NCBI GenBank assembly: GCA_903916595.1
Contig: CAIWXI010000096.1
Location: forward strand, 1-64,000
Origin: an uncultured Bacteroidales bacterium
GTDB taxonomy: Bacteria; Bacteroidota; Bacteroidia; Bacteroidales; FEN-979
Reading direction: 5' to 3'
Length of the DNA: 64,000 nt
The notes under the pieces are model-generated. The model was not told the DNA's origin. It saw only the letters and a program-made list of their open reading frames with translations, and made no database searches. Position 1 is the first letter of the stretch, and every line of letters begins with the position of its first letter. Positions 51,675-60,532 of this stretch are shown here, in pieces. The translations under genes and the position numbers were made by a program.

Positions 51675-53825
51675 ATGGACTTCGAAAAATATACAACGAT
51701 CATTTCGTCGGAATTAGGGCTTACCAAAGCTTCAGTGTTTAATACCGTGACTCTGTTGGAAAGCGGGGCTACTATACCCTTCATAGCCCGCTATCGCAAG
51801 GAAATGACGGGAAGTATGGATGAGGTGATGATAGCGAAGGTCAGGGACAGGCTCATCCAGCTTAAGGATCTTGATTCCCGCAGGGAGGCTATTCTGAAAA
51901 GCATGAGGGAGCAGGAAAAACTGACTCCCGAACTGGAGGAGGCTGTTATGAAGGCAGCCACCATGGCTGAGCTGGAGGATATTTACCTGCCATTCAAACC
52001 AAAGCGTAAAACAAGGGCAAGCATAGCTCGGGAGAAAGGACTGGAACCTCTCGCAAGGATCATCATCTCTCAGAAATATAACGACCCTGAAATTCAGGCC
52101 GAACGGTTCATCGATGAGGAAAAGGGCGTGAAATCCGCCGAAGATGCCATCAGCGGAGCAGAAGATATCATTGCCGAATGGGTCAATGAACACGCTTATA
52201 GCCGTAAGCGTATCCGTCAGTTGTTTGAGAAGGAAGCCCTGATCATTTCGAAAATAGTTAAGGGAAAGGAAGAAGAAGGAGTTAATTACCAGATCTATTA
52301 CGACTACCGCGAACTGCTTTCCAAAGCTCCTTCACACCGGGTGCTTGCCATGCTGAGAGCTGAAAATGAGGGTTTCCTGCGAGTTTCTGTTGAGGTCCCG
52401 AACGACAAGGCAGAGGAGATTCTCGACAGGATATTTATTAAATCTGAAAATGCTTCGGCTGAACTGGTGCGGGAAGCCATCAAAGACAGCTGCAAACGCC
52501 TTTTGCTGCCATCAATGGAAACCGAAGCTCGCGGCTGGGCCAAGGAGAAATCTGATTCGGAAGCCATCCGGGTTTTTACAGAAAATCTCCGGCAGCTGCT
52601 TCTTGCTCCTCCACTCGGGCAAAAAAATGTACTTGCATTGGACCCGGGTTTCAGATCCGGTTGTAAACTGGTATGCCTGGGCCCCCAGGGTGATCTCCTG
52701 CATAACGAGACCATTTATCCTCATCCTCCCCAAAACGAAGTCAAGGAGTCTATCCATAAGATAAAAAGTCTCGTGAACGCATACAAAATTGAAGCTATTG
52801 CAATAGGCAACGGCACTGCAGGCCGTGAAACTGAAAGGCTTATCCGTGCCATTCCTTTCGACAAAGAGATACTGGCGCTGGTGGTGAACGAGAGCGGAGC
52901 ATCGGTTTACTCAGCTTCAGCCATTGCACGCAAAGAATTTCCCGATTACGATGTCACGGTAAGAGGGGCTGTTTCCATCGGCCGCCGCCTGATGGATCCT
53001 CTTGCAGAACTGGTAAAGATAGATCCGAAAGCTATTGGCGTAGGACAATATCAGCATGATGTGGATCAGCCTGCTCTTCAGAAAAGCCTTGAAGATACGG
53101 TGGTAAGCTGTGTGAATATGGTGGGCGTTGAAGTGAATACCGCCAGTGAAGAACTGCTTACTTACGTCTCTGGAGTAGGGCAGGGGCTTGCAAAAAATAT
53201 CATCACTTACCGGAATGAGAAAGGCCCTTTCAAGTCAAGGGATCAGTTTCGCAAAGTCACGCGTTTCGGTGAAAAAGCCTTTGAACAGGCTGCCGGCTTT
53301 CTGCGTATCAGAGATGCAGCAAATCCCCTGGATTCGAGCGCTGTTCATCCCGAAAGCTATCATGTGGTTGACAGGATGGCGAAAAGCCTGGACTGTTCTG
53401 TAAGGGATCTGATGCAGGATGCGGGATGCAGGTCGAAGATAAAGCTTGATGAGTTCGTGGATGAGAAGACAGGTTTACCGACTCTGATGGATATCCAGCA
53501 GGAACTTGCCAAACCAGGCCGTGACCCCCGGCAAAAATTCGAAATGTTCGAATTCTCAAAGGAGGTGCATACCATGAATGATCTCAGAACGGGAATGAAA
53601 CTTCCGGGAATCGTCACAAACATCACTAATTTCGGAGCGTTTGTTGATATCGGTGTTCACCAGGACGGATTAGTGCATGTAAGTCAGCTTGCCGACCGGT
53701 TTGTAAAAGATCCGAATGAAGTTGTGAAGCTGAATCAGAAAGTGATGGTTGAAGTTGTTGACATAGATATTCCGAGGAAACGTATACAGCTCTCTATGAA
53801 GTCTCAAAATAAATCGAAGCCCTGA
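51675..53825 (+). CDS. tex: Transcription accessory protein Tex (S1 RNA-binding)
   Basis: A 716-residue Tex/YhgF protein binding RNA and nucleic acid. Layout: N-terminal helical Tex_N region (PFIARYRKEMTGSMDE, about 35-50), YqgF/RNase-H-like core (NVLALDPGFRSGCKLV; AIGNGTAGRETE; VVNESGASVYSAS), helix-hairpin-helix (VGQGLAKNIITYRNEKG) and a C-terminal S1 domain (GIVTNITNFGAFVDIGVHQDGLVHVSQLAD, here by its key part NFGAFVDIG). All domains are complete. Near 580 the sequence DLMQDAGCR is coded by three heptamers (53411-53431) without changing the expected local length. Confidence 0.95.
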   Translation: MDFEKYTTIISSELGLTKASVFNTVTLLESGATIPFIARYRKEMTGSMDEVMIAKVRDRLIQLKDLDSRREAILKSMREQEKLTPELEEAVMKAATMAELEDIYLPFKPKRKTRASIAREKGLEPLARIIISQKYNDPEIQAERFIDEEKGVKSAEDAISGAEDIIAEWVNEHAYSRKRIRQLFEKEALIISKIVKGKEEEGVNYQIYYDYRELLSKAPSHRVLAMLRAENEGFLRVSVEVPNDKAEEILDRIFIKSENASAELVREAIKDSCKRLLLPSMETEARGWAKEKSDSEAIRVFTENLRQLLLAPPLGQKNVLALDPGFRSGCKLVCLGPQGDLLHNETIYPHPPQNEVKESIHKIKSLVNAYKIEAIAIGNGTAGRETERLIRAIPFDKEILALVVNESGASVYSASAIARKEFPDYDVTVRGAVSIGRRLMDPLAELVKIDPKAIGVGQYQHDVDQPALQKSLEDTVVSCVNMVGVEVNTASEELLTYVSGVGQGLAKNIITYRNEKGPFKSRDQFRKVTRFGEKAFEQAAGFLRIRDAANPLDSSAVHPESYHVVDRMAKSLDCSVRDLMQDAGCRSKIKLDEFVDEKTGLPTLMDIQQELAKPGRDPRQKFEMFEFSKEVHTMNDLRTGMKLPGIVTNITNFGAFVDIGVHQDGLVHVSQLADRFVKDPNEVVKLNQKVMVEVVDIDIPRKRIQLSMKSQNKSKP
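53411..53431. repeat. Three-unit heptamer inside tex
   Basis: GATGCAG, GATGCGG, GATGCAG, exactly 21 bp and in frame, coding MQDAGCR-like residues. This is the same family as the arrays in lpxH, aroA and the lipoprotein. In other Tex proteins a segment of about equal length is present here, so this may be replacement rather than insertion. Confidence 0.7.
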
Positions 53826-53840
53826 GCGTTTTAAATTCTG

Positions 53841-53848
53841 TACCTTTG
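53841..53848 (+). promoter_or_regulatory. -7 element of the beta-barrel gene
   Basis: TACCTTTG, exact TAnnTTTG, 28 bases before the ATG at 53877 and 8 bases before the short upstream frame. Confidence 0.6.
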
Positions 53849-53856
53849 TTTCCTAA

Positions 53857-53880
53857 ATGAAGACTGCCAGCCCACGATGA
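53857..53880 (+). other. Possible seven-codon leader peptide overlapping the beta-barrel start
   Basis: ATG at 53857 opens a seven-codon frame (MKTASPR) ending in a TGA that overlaps the next ATG (ATGA). It could couple translation of the downstream gene, or be chance. Confidence 0.25.
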
Positions 53881-54542
53881 AAAAGCATATTCTGCTCCCT
53901 GTTCTGCTCCTGCTCCTTATAATTGCCATAAAACCTGCCCAGGCCCAAAGGGTTCTTGGGGGTCTCTCTGTTGGGGCTAATTTCTGCCAGGTCGACGGAG
54001 ATCAGTTCTATGGCTTTCGCAAGGTCGGACTGAATTTCGGTCCCATGGTCATAGTCCCGTTCGGAAAGAACAGGAACTGGTCGGTAAGTATGGAGCTGCT
54101 GTATTCGCAAAAAGGGAGCTTTCACAGGGGAAGTACCGATTCAACCTACTACAGGCTGAATCTTGATTACATAGATATACCGGTAATGGTTCATTTTACC
54201 GATAAAAAGATCATTTCGGCAGGACTCGGATTTTGTTACGGACAATTGATAGGCAAATCGGAGTCACAGCTATTCGTGGTGACGCCAAACACTGATTTTT
54301 TACCCTATGATTTTTCTGTTCTGGGAGAAGTGTCACTCAGAGTATGGAACAGGTTCTGGATCAATGTAAGATACCAGTATTCACTGCTGAACCTGCGCAC
54401 GGTGACGTTTAAAAATCCCAACATCGCCAATGATACCTGGCAACGCAACCAGTATAACAATGTTATCAGTCTTCGCCTTACTTATATATTCAAACAGGAA
54501 CTTCCGGGAAAACCCAAAAAGCCCAAAGGAGAAGAGGAATAA
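53877..54542 (+). CDS. Outer-membrane beta-barrel protein (PorT-like family)
   Basis: A 221-residue exported protein with a signal peptide (hydrophobic core about 5-20, cut near AQAQ). The mature part alternates polar and hydrophobic residues in short strands with aromatic ends, such as LGGLSVGANFCQ, WSVSMELLYSQKGSF and WINVRYQYSLLNL, and closes with an aromatic-ended strand VISLRLTYIF. This is the Bacteroidota outer-membrane beta-barrel (PorT/OMP_b-brl) type. A basic Lys/Pro-rich tail follows the last strand. Function unknown. Confidence 0.82.
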   Translation: MKKHILLPVLLLLLIIAIKPAQAQRVLGGLSVGANFCQVDGDQFYGFRKVGLNFGPMVIVPFGKNRNWSVSMELLYSQKGSFHRGSTDSTYYRLNLDYIDIPVMVHFTDKKIISAGLGFCYGQLIGKSESQLFVVTPNTDFLPYDFSVLGEVSLRVWNRFWINVRYQYSLLNLRTVTFKNPNIANDTWQRNQYNNVISLRLTYIFKQELPGKPKKPKGEEE

Positions 54543-54573
54543 CAAGGGGATTGAACAGTGAAATACCCCGAAA

Positions 54574-57500
54574 TTAATTTTTCAAACATTTAACCGAAAC
54601 ACCATAGCCGAGGTTAGTGCTGACCTCCTGGAACGTTGCGTCATAATTCCATGCCCTGAACATTTTCATGAAATCATAACCCCCTGCTACATAAGAGGAT
54701 GAAGTCCAGAATGTTCCGGAGGTAGAAAGAAATGAGAATGTGCCGGTAGAAAAGTTACGGACTCCTCCCGGAAGTCCTGAAAATCCGCTGGCGTTTGTTG
54801 CACCTGTGTTGGGAGAAGCCCAATGCGTTGTTCCTGCTTCCTTCAGAGGTCCGCCTGCAACACCTGCTCCTCCTAAAAAGGCAGTCAGCAAGTTGTATTC
54901 AGCATCTGAAGGTAAATGCCAGCCTGCCGGACACAGCCCCTGTGCCCCGACTGTGGAAACATACTGCATCACTTCACCCCATTGATAGAGCCCTCCGTAT
55001 ATAGTGCAGTTGGATTCCAGATCATTGAAACAATATTTTTCTTTGATGCCGTTGTTGATTTGTTCCACCGGGCCATTGATCCTATTTCCAACATTCAGGT
55101 TGTCTCTGAACCAGCATTGTATGCCAATCTGTACTGTATTGTATGTTTTTCCTTCATATACAACAGTGGGGATACCTGGGCATGAAGGCCATAAGGTCGA
55201 AAAATTTATCTCGTTGCCATATGCTGTGCCTATCGCATTTGTGGCATAAGCACGTAAATAATATATAGTGTTTGCAACGAGTCCTGTAATATTACTGACA
55301 AAGGAACCGGTTCCGCTTCCGTCGGATGTGAAATTGTTTGATGTTGTCGGATTTGGAGATGTGCTCCAGCAAACACCTCTGGCACTTACATCGACTCCTC
55401 CATCTGATGCTATAGTACCCCCGCTTGTTGCAGTAGTCTGGGTTATTCCGGTTACCGTGGTGGTGGTTAGTGTCGCTAGATTAAAGGTTGTAAAAGTGAT
55501 GACAAGGCCGTACGATGTTCCTGTGCTGTTGGTGGCATAGGCTCTCACATAATACAATGTACCCCCGGTGAGCCCTGTTATGTTGCTCACGTATTGACCG
55601 ATGCCTGTTCCGTCAAGGGTGTGATTGTTCGCTATTGTTGGACCAGGAGCAGTGCTCCAGCAGACCCCCCTTGCAGTTACGGTTGAGCCTCCGTCTGATT
55701 GCACGTTACCTCCTAAAGTTGCTGTAGTCTGAGTAACAATTGTTACCGGCGATGTTGTAACTGTTGGCACATCAGGTGTTGTAAAAGAAAGCTCGTTACC
55801 ATAAGCTGTGCCTGTGGAGTTCGTGCCATAGGCTCTTAAATAATAAGTTAATCCGGAAGTCAATCCGGTAATGTTGCTTACAAAAGTACCCGTGTCGCTG
55901 CCGTCAGTGGTATGACTGCCCGCGGTTGTCGGTACTGGCGTTATACTCCAGCATACACCTCTTACGGTCACCGGAGACCCTCCGTCTGAGGTAATGTCAC
56001 CTCCGCTGATTGCAGAAGTCCGGGTAATACCGGATGGGACCGTGGTCACTAAAGTGGGAACAGATAGTGTCGTGAAAACATGTTGGTTCCCATAAGCCGT
56101 CCCTATACTGCTTGTCGCATAAGCCCTGACATAATATTCCACGCCTGTGGTTAATCCGGTAATATTGCTTACAAACGAACCGGCCCCGCTGCCATCTGCT
56201 GTAAGACTGTCGGTAATTGCCGGGTCTGTCAATGTGCTCCAGCACACCCCTCTTGCAATTACGGGTGATCCCCCCGTCGAAGTGATATTGCCCCCGCTTA
56301 CTGCTGTAGTCTGGGTGATATTTGTAACAGCCGATGTAGTTAAAGTGGGTAGATTAGTAGTAGTGAACGTGAGTTCTCCCCCGTACTCTGTTCCGAAACT
56401 GTTGATGGCATAGGCCCTAAGGTGATATAGAGTGCCACCGGTTAGGCCAGTGATACTGCTTAGGAACATACCAATGCCAGTACCGTTTGCAGTAAGGCTG
56501 TCGGCTGTCGTGGGATTGGGAGAAGTACTCCAGCAAACACCCCGTGCCGTAACAGGGGCTCCGCCTTCCGAAGTAACATTACCACCGCTGGTTGCAGTTG
56601 TAAGAGTAATATTGGTTACAGCAGCGGTAGTGACTGAGGGTGTACTTAGCGTTGTAAATGTCCGTTCATTCCCGTATGATGTTCCGACGTTGTTAATGGC
56701 ATAGGCCCTGATGTGATACAAAGTACCCCATGTCAGGCTGGTCATGTTACTTGTAAAAGGACCCGTTCCTGCGCCATCTGCCGTATGATTATCGGCCGTT
56801 GTAGGGCTTTGGGAAGTGCTCCAGCAAACACCCCGGGCAGTCACCGGAATCCCCCCGTCAAACGTTACCTGTCCCCCTCCTGTTGCAGAATTCTGATTAA
56901 TATTAGTGACCACTGCTGTTTCTACTGCCGCGTAAGTCGGTGTGGTGAAATCCAGTTCATTGCCGTACCTCGTTCCGGCACTATTGGTTGCATAAGCTCT
57001 TATGTAATACTTTGTATTTTCAGTCAATCCGGTGACCTCGCCGGTATAAGAACCAAGCCCGCTGCCATTAACAGTATGAGCTCCTGTATTTGTGGGATGG
57101 GGTAAATTACTCCAGCAAACCCCGCGAAATGTTGAGGTGTCTCCGCCATATGCTATGAGATTGCCGTCACAACTTGCAGTAGTCCGTGTAATATGGTACA
57201 CGAGAACTGTCGTGACTGTCGGTAAATCAATGGTTTTAAATGATCGTTCCAAACCGTAACCGCTTCCGCCCTTGTTTGAAGCATAAGCCCTGACGTAATA
57301 GACTGTGCCCAGCGTCAGTCCGGTGATATTACTCGTAAAAGTGCCTGTGCCGGAGCTGTCAATGGTAATACTATCGGTAGTTGTCGGATTATGCAAGGTG
57401 CTCCAGCATACTCCCCTCGCAGTGACAGGAGCTCCGCCGTCTGAGATTACATTTCCTCCGCTGATGGCGGAGTTGTCGGTTATGGCAGTTATTGAATCTG

Positions 57501-58497
57501 TTGTTATTTGTGGATAGTTAATGGTCGAAAATGTCGCTAACTCACCGTAAGCTGTTCCCAGTGAATTTATTGCATAGGCCCTCAGGTAATACACAGTATC
57601 AGGGATCAAGCCTTCGATGTTGCTTATAAAGAGCCCGGTATCAGCTCCATTTGTTGTGTGACTGCTGCTCCTGGACGGATTGGGAAGCAGGCTCCAGCAG
57701 ATCCCCTTTGCTGTAACCCCCGAACCCCTGTCGGATGTGACATCTCCGCTACCCGTAGCCGTAGTTATTCCAACGTTGGAAACAGGAAGTGTGATTACCG
57801 CGGGAATAGCCGTGAGTGGGGTCAGTTCAAAGACATATGAAGAATTGCTTCCCGGACTGTCTGTGATTACCTTATCATAATAGTTGGATTTATATGATTT
57901 AAAAAGCAATTCGTCGCCCAGGTGAAAGGAAAAGAACGGATCAGTAAAAGTTGATTTGATACCTGCAGGTTCCGTACCGGTGAACGTAATTCTGTTTTCT
58001 ATACTTCCGTTATTGCTATTTAACAGTTTTATTGTTTTAGTAATTTGGCCATCAGATATTTTGAGGAGCAAAAGACTACTGGTTGAAGACCTGACTTCAA
58101 AGTTGTGCTTCCCTGTGGGAAATGTGTTTTTATATTCAGCTATCGCTTTTCCGCGAGTATCAAAGACACTTAAACCCAGAGTCCCTCCATGATTCATTAT
58201 TACCTGCACATTTGTTTTTCCGCTGAAAGGGTTAGGGACAGCAGGAAGTACTGAAAATGATTCGGGGATTTGTGATGTCTGATTTCCTATTCCGGAGGAG
58301 ACAGAAATGACCAGTGATGGAGCACTCCCGCTAAGGATAGTATCACATCCCCGGGTAGTGTTCTGAACATAGACCACTTCCAGAGGTACAATGGCGCTGG
58401 TGTACACATCCTTGCCACTAAATGTAAGAGTGAGATTTTGACCAATTCCGATTAGTGTATACAGACTAAAAAGAATTAACAAAAACAATGTTCGCAT
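54574..58497 (-). CDS. Large surface protein: sorting-like domain, nine 97-residue repeats, FISUMP domain
   Basis: A 1307-residue exported protein with signal peptide (1-20). Residues about 78-162 (FSVLPAVPNPFSG ... GLSVFDTRGKAIAEY ... LLLLKISDG) resemble the type IX secretion C-terminal sorting domain, yet here it lies near the N-terminus. Nine tandem repeats of about 97 residues follow (about 233-1105), each with TTATSGGNV, PVTARGVCWS, GLTxGTxYYxRAYA and GTxYGNE-like blocks, fibronectin-like. The C-terminus (about 1110-1307) is a FISUMP domain (YNTVQIGIQCWFRDNLNVG, CPAGWHLPSDAE, FWTSSSY). Likely cell-surface or secreted adhesin. A good -7 promoter lies 44 bases upstream. Confidence 0.85.
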   Translation of the reverse strand: MRTLFLLILFSLYTLIGIGQNLTLTFSGKDVYTSAIVPLEVVYVQNTTRGCDTILSGSAPSLVISVSSGIGNQTSQIPESFSVLPAVPNPFSGKTNVQVIMNHGGTLGLSVFDTRGKAIAEYKNTFPTGKHNFEVRSSTSSLLLLKISDGQITKTIKLLNSNNGSIENRITFTGTEPAGIKSTFTDPFFSFHLGDELLFKSYKSNYYDKVITDSPGSNSSYVFELTPLTAIPAVITLPVSNVGITTATGSGDVTSDRGSGVTAKGICWSLLPNPSRSSSHTTNGADTGLFISNIEGLIPDTVYYLRAYAINSLGTAYGELATFSTINYPQITTDSITAITDNSAISGGNVISDGGAPVTARGVCWSTLHNPTTTDSITIDSSGTGTFTSNITGLTLGTVYYVRAYASNKGGSGYGLERSFKTIDLPTVTTVLVYHITRTTASCDGNLIAYGGDTSTFRGVCWSNLPHPTNTGAHTVNGSGLGSYTGEVTGLTENTKYYIRAYATNSAGTRYGNELDFTTPTYAAVETAVVTNINQNSATGGGQVTFDGGIPVTARGVCWSTSQSPTTADNHTADGAGTGPFTSNMTSLTWGTLYHIRAYAINNVGTSYGNERTFTTLSTPSVTTAAVTNITLTTATSGGNVTSEGGAPVTARGVCWSTSPNPTTADSLTANGTGIGMFLSSITGLTGGTLYHLRAYAINSFGTEYGGELTFTTTNLPTLTTSAVTNITQTTAVSGGNITSTGGSPVIARGVCWSTLTDPAITDSLTADGSGAGSFVSNITGLTTGVEYYVRAYATSSIGTAYGNQHVFTTLSVPTLVTTVPSGITRTSAISGGDITSDGGSPVTVRGVCWSITPVPTTAGSHTTDGSDTGTFVSNITGLTSGLTYYLRAYGTNSTGTAYGNELSFTTPDVPTVTTSPVTIVTQTTATLGGNVQSDGGSTVTARGVCWSTAPGPTIANNHTLDGTGIGQYVSNITGLTGGTLYYVRAYATNSTGTSYGLVITFTTFNLATLTTTTVTGITQTTATSGGTIASDGGVDVSARGVCWSTSPNPTTSNNFTSDGSGTGSFVSNITGLVANTIYYLRAYATNAIGTAYGNEINFSTLWPSCPGIPTVVYEGKTYNTVQIGIQCWFRDNLNVGNRINGPVEQINNGIKEKYCFNDLESNCTIYGGLYQWGEVMQYVSTVGAQGLCPAGWHLPSDAEYNLLTAFLGGAGVAGGPLKEAGTTHWASPNTGATNASGFSGLPGGVRNFSTGTFSFLSTSGTFWTSSSYVAGGYDFMKMFRAWNYDATFQEVSTNLGYGVSVKCLKN
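55183..57801 (-). repeat. Nine 291-bp coding repeats
   Basis: Each unit codes about 97 residues with the block RGVCWS and a C-terminal RAYA...YG pattern. The units are diverged enough that the array is not identical in DNA; central copies (5 and 4) are most alike. Recombination between units could change copy number. Confidence 0.88.
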
Positions 58498-58541
58498 AAT
58501 CTCTATCCTTCGATTTAATCAGATTTATTTTTGACGAGGTA

Positions 58542-58549
58542 CAAAGATA
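58542..58549 (-). promoter_or_regulatory. -7 element of the FISUMP surface protein gene
   Basis: TATCTTTG on the minus strand, exact TAnnTTTG, 44 bases before the ATG. Confidence 0.6.
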
Positions 58550-58620
58550 TTTACAGAAAGGCAGTTAACACGCAACTGTGAATAAGTAGTGATAAAAAAC
58601 AAACCCGCTTAATGAGCCAC

Positions 58621-59433
58621 TTATATGACTCTCCGTATCATACACAGCTTATGTGTATACTCATGAAGGTCGTTGTGAAAGATGCCATCCTTGTCAATAA
58701 TGTCAACGCGTACCCTGCCTGAACAATGCAGGATCTTCTGTCGGTCGACGAGAATGCCGACATGGATTATTTTACCTTCTTCATTTGAAAAAAATGCCAG
58801 ATCGCCGGGTTCGGCTTCGTCAAGGCTGTTTACTTGTTCACCCTGCTCAGCCTGCTGGGAAGCATCCCGTTTAAGGCGGATGTTTTTTAATTTGTACGCC
58901 ATCTGAACAAGCCCTGAACAGTCAATGCCGAAAAGTGATCGCCCACCCCAGAGATAAGGAGCTCCCAGAAACTGTAAGGCATCATGAACAAGCTCATGCT
59001 TTAATTCGACCATGTTCTCAGGGCCATCTTCGTCATCTTCAAAATCGGAGATCATCGAAACCTGCCCGTCATAAACGAAAGTCTGCTGTGCAAGCTGCAT
59101 ATTAAGTTCTTCTATGTCGGGGAGCGAACTTCCTATCAGTATAGGGTACTGTGATTTCTTTGTTTCATTAGTCACCAGCTGCACCAGGTCCATCGAACAA
59201 CGGGTATCGGCTTCATAGAGGCGCTGAAACTCTTCCCCGTCAAGTGAGGTATGTCCCGAAACATTGATCCAGCCTGTATAATCATCAAAAGCAAGCCTTA
59301 TATTCAGCCAGTTTTCTTCGGTTTTCAAAACAGTGTATAATTCACCAAAAAGAAGCTGAGTGCACATTTCAGCTTTATGCGAGGGTTCCGGGCGTACCGG
59401 GACGATGCTAAGGAGACAGATTCCGTATGACAT
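58621..59433 (-). CDS. NlpC/P60-family peptidase without a signal peptide
   Basis: A 270-residue peptidase with an N-terminal SH3-like region (about 10-80), a linker, and a C-terminal NlpC/P60 domain. Catalytic Cys172 is in GIDCSGLVQMAY, the His in KIIHVGILVD, and a third polar residue in HCSG. Such enzymes cut gamma-D-Glu-diamino acid bonds in muropeptides. No signal peptide is seen, so it is probably cytosolic and recycles wall peptides, like YkfC-type enzymes. The promoter TACCTTTG lies 17 bases upstream. Confidence 0.85.
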   Translation of the reverse strand: MSYGICLLSIVPVRPEPSHKAEMCTQLLFGELYTVLKTEENWLNIRLAFDDYTGWINVSGHTSLDGEEFQRLYEADTRCSMDLVQLVTNETKKSQYPILIGSSLPDIEELNMQLAQQTFVYDGQVSMISDFEDDEDGPENMVELKHELVHDALQFLGAPYLWGGRSLFGIDCSGLVQMAYKLKNIRLKRDASQQAEQGEQVNSLDEAEPGDLAFFSNEEGKIIHVGILVDRQKILHCSGRVRVDIIDKDGIFHNDLHEYTHKLCMIRRVI

Positions 59434-59450
59434 ATGATGCAGGTTTTATG

Positions 59451-59458
59451 CAAAGGTA
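59451..59458 (-). promoter_or_regulatory. -7 element of the NlpC/P60 gene
   Basis: TACCTTTG on the minus strand, exact TAnnTTTG, 17 bases before the ATG. The GGGATTG array begins 9 bp further upstream, where the -33 box would lie. Confidence 0.65.
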
Positions 59459-59467
59459 AGAAATATA

Positions 59468-59509
59468 GGGATTGGGGATTGGGGATTGGGGGTTAGGATG
59501 GCGGATGGC
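59468..59509. repeat. GGGATTG heptamers joined to GGATGG-type units
   Basis: Three perfect GGGATTG units, one GGGGGTT, then AGGATGG and CGGATGG: six 7-bp steps with the sequence drifting along the array. The GGGATTG family also occurs inside lpxH at 1195. Confidence 0.88.
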
Positions 59510-59596
59510 TGAGAAAAATAAAAGATTAAAGAAATGGAAGCAGATACGGGATATTTCGTATTTTTAGTTTCTGATCGATTAGATTTTGTCTGAAAA

Positions 59597-60331
59597 ATGA
59601 AAACCATAGAGGCTCTTATTGTTGAAGACAACCCTGAGAATCAGCTGTTCTTGTCGTATTTACTTGGGAAACACTGTCCTTCGGTTCATGTTATCGGGGT
59701 TGTGGCAACTGTAAAAGATGCGATTCAGAATATCAGCGATCTATCGCCTGACCTGGTTTTTCTGGATGTGGAATTAAGCGATGGCAGCGGGTTTGATGTA
59801 CTCACATATTTCCAGCCATTACCATTCAAGGTAATTTTTGTTACCGGACATCTTGATTATGCTTATCAGGCGATCAAATTCAATGCCGTTGATTTTTTGT
59901 TCAAGCCTGTAACAGCTCCTGATCTGATCGAGGCTGTAAAAAGAGTTTCACAGAAAGAACTCACCGAGGCATACCAGGAAAGGCCTGAAGGCGCCCGGCT
60001 TCAGTTTGAAAATCCATCGAGGTTAATATTGCGTGAAGTGTCGGGCTTCACGATAATAGAGACCTCCGAGATAATAAAACTTGAAGCCAGCGGAAATTAT
60101 ACCGACGTATATCTTACAGGAATGCGCAAGCATACTTATTGCAGAATTCTGAAAGAGTTTGTTAAATTGCTGGAGGCTCATCCAAATTTTATGCGGGTGC
60201 ACAAATCTTTCTTTATCAATCTTGATCATGTAATATCATATTCAAAGCAGGGAGAGATTAAACTTATCGAAAACCTTACCGCCCAGGTAGGGGATACATT
60301 TAAGAAGAAGTTTTTAGCTCATTTCGCCTGA
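59597..60331 (+). CDS. LytTR-family response regulator
   Basis: A 244-residue two-component regulator: receiver domain (1-120) with VEDN near 9-12, phosphorylatable Asp57 in LVFLDVELSDGSGF and Lys in FLFKPV; LytTR DNA-binding domain (about 140-244) with IIKLEASGNYTDVYL and FMRVHKSFFINLDHV. No histidine kinase is adjacent, so it is an orphan; targets are unknown. Such regulators usually control envelope or surface functions in this phylum. Confidence 0.93.
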   Translation: MKTIEALIVEDNPENQLFLSYLLGKHCPSVHVIGVVATVKDAIQNISDLSPDLVFLDVELSDGSGFDVLTYFQPLPFKVIFVTGHLDYAYQAIKFNAVDFLFKPVTAPDLIEAVKRVSQKELTEAYQERPEGARLQFENPSRLILREVSGFTIIETSEIIKLEASGNYTDVYLTGMRKHTYCRILKEFVKLLEAHPNFMRVHKSFFINLDHVISYSKQGEIKLIENLTAQVGDTFKKKFLAHFA

Positions 60332-60532
60332 ATCTGATATTAGTATTCATTTACTTCCAACTGCCTTTTGTTTATATAATTATGGTTTTCGTCTATATTT
60401 ACGATGTGATCATTTAATCCATGTTATATTTATACTCTGATCTGTGAAAAGCACAACATATACCAAACATTTATCATAGATTACATATAGAGTTAAAAGT
60501 ATTATTTCATGTCAAACTAAAAAACAACAGGT

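Noticed and set aside
54543-54573. Weak GGGG/CCCC hairpin as a terminator between the beta-barrel and FISUMP genes
   Set aside because: The stem is only 4 bp with a long loop; not strong enough to call.
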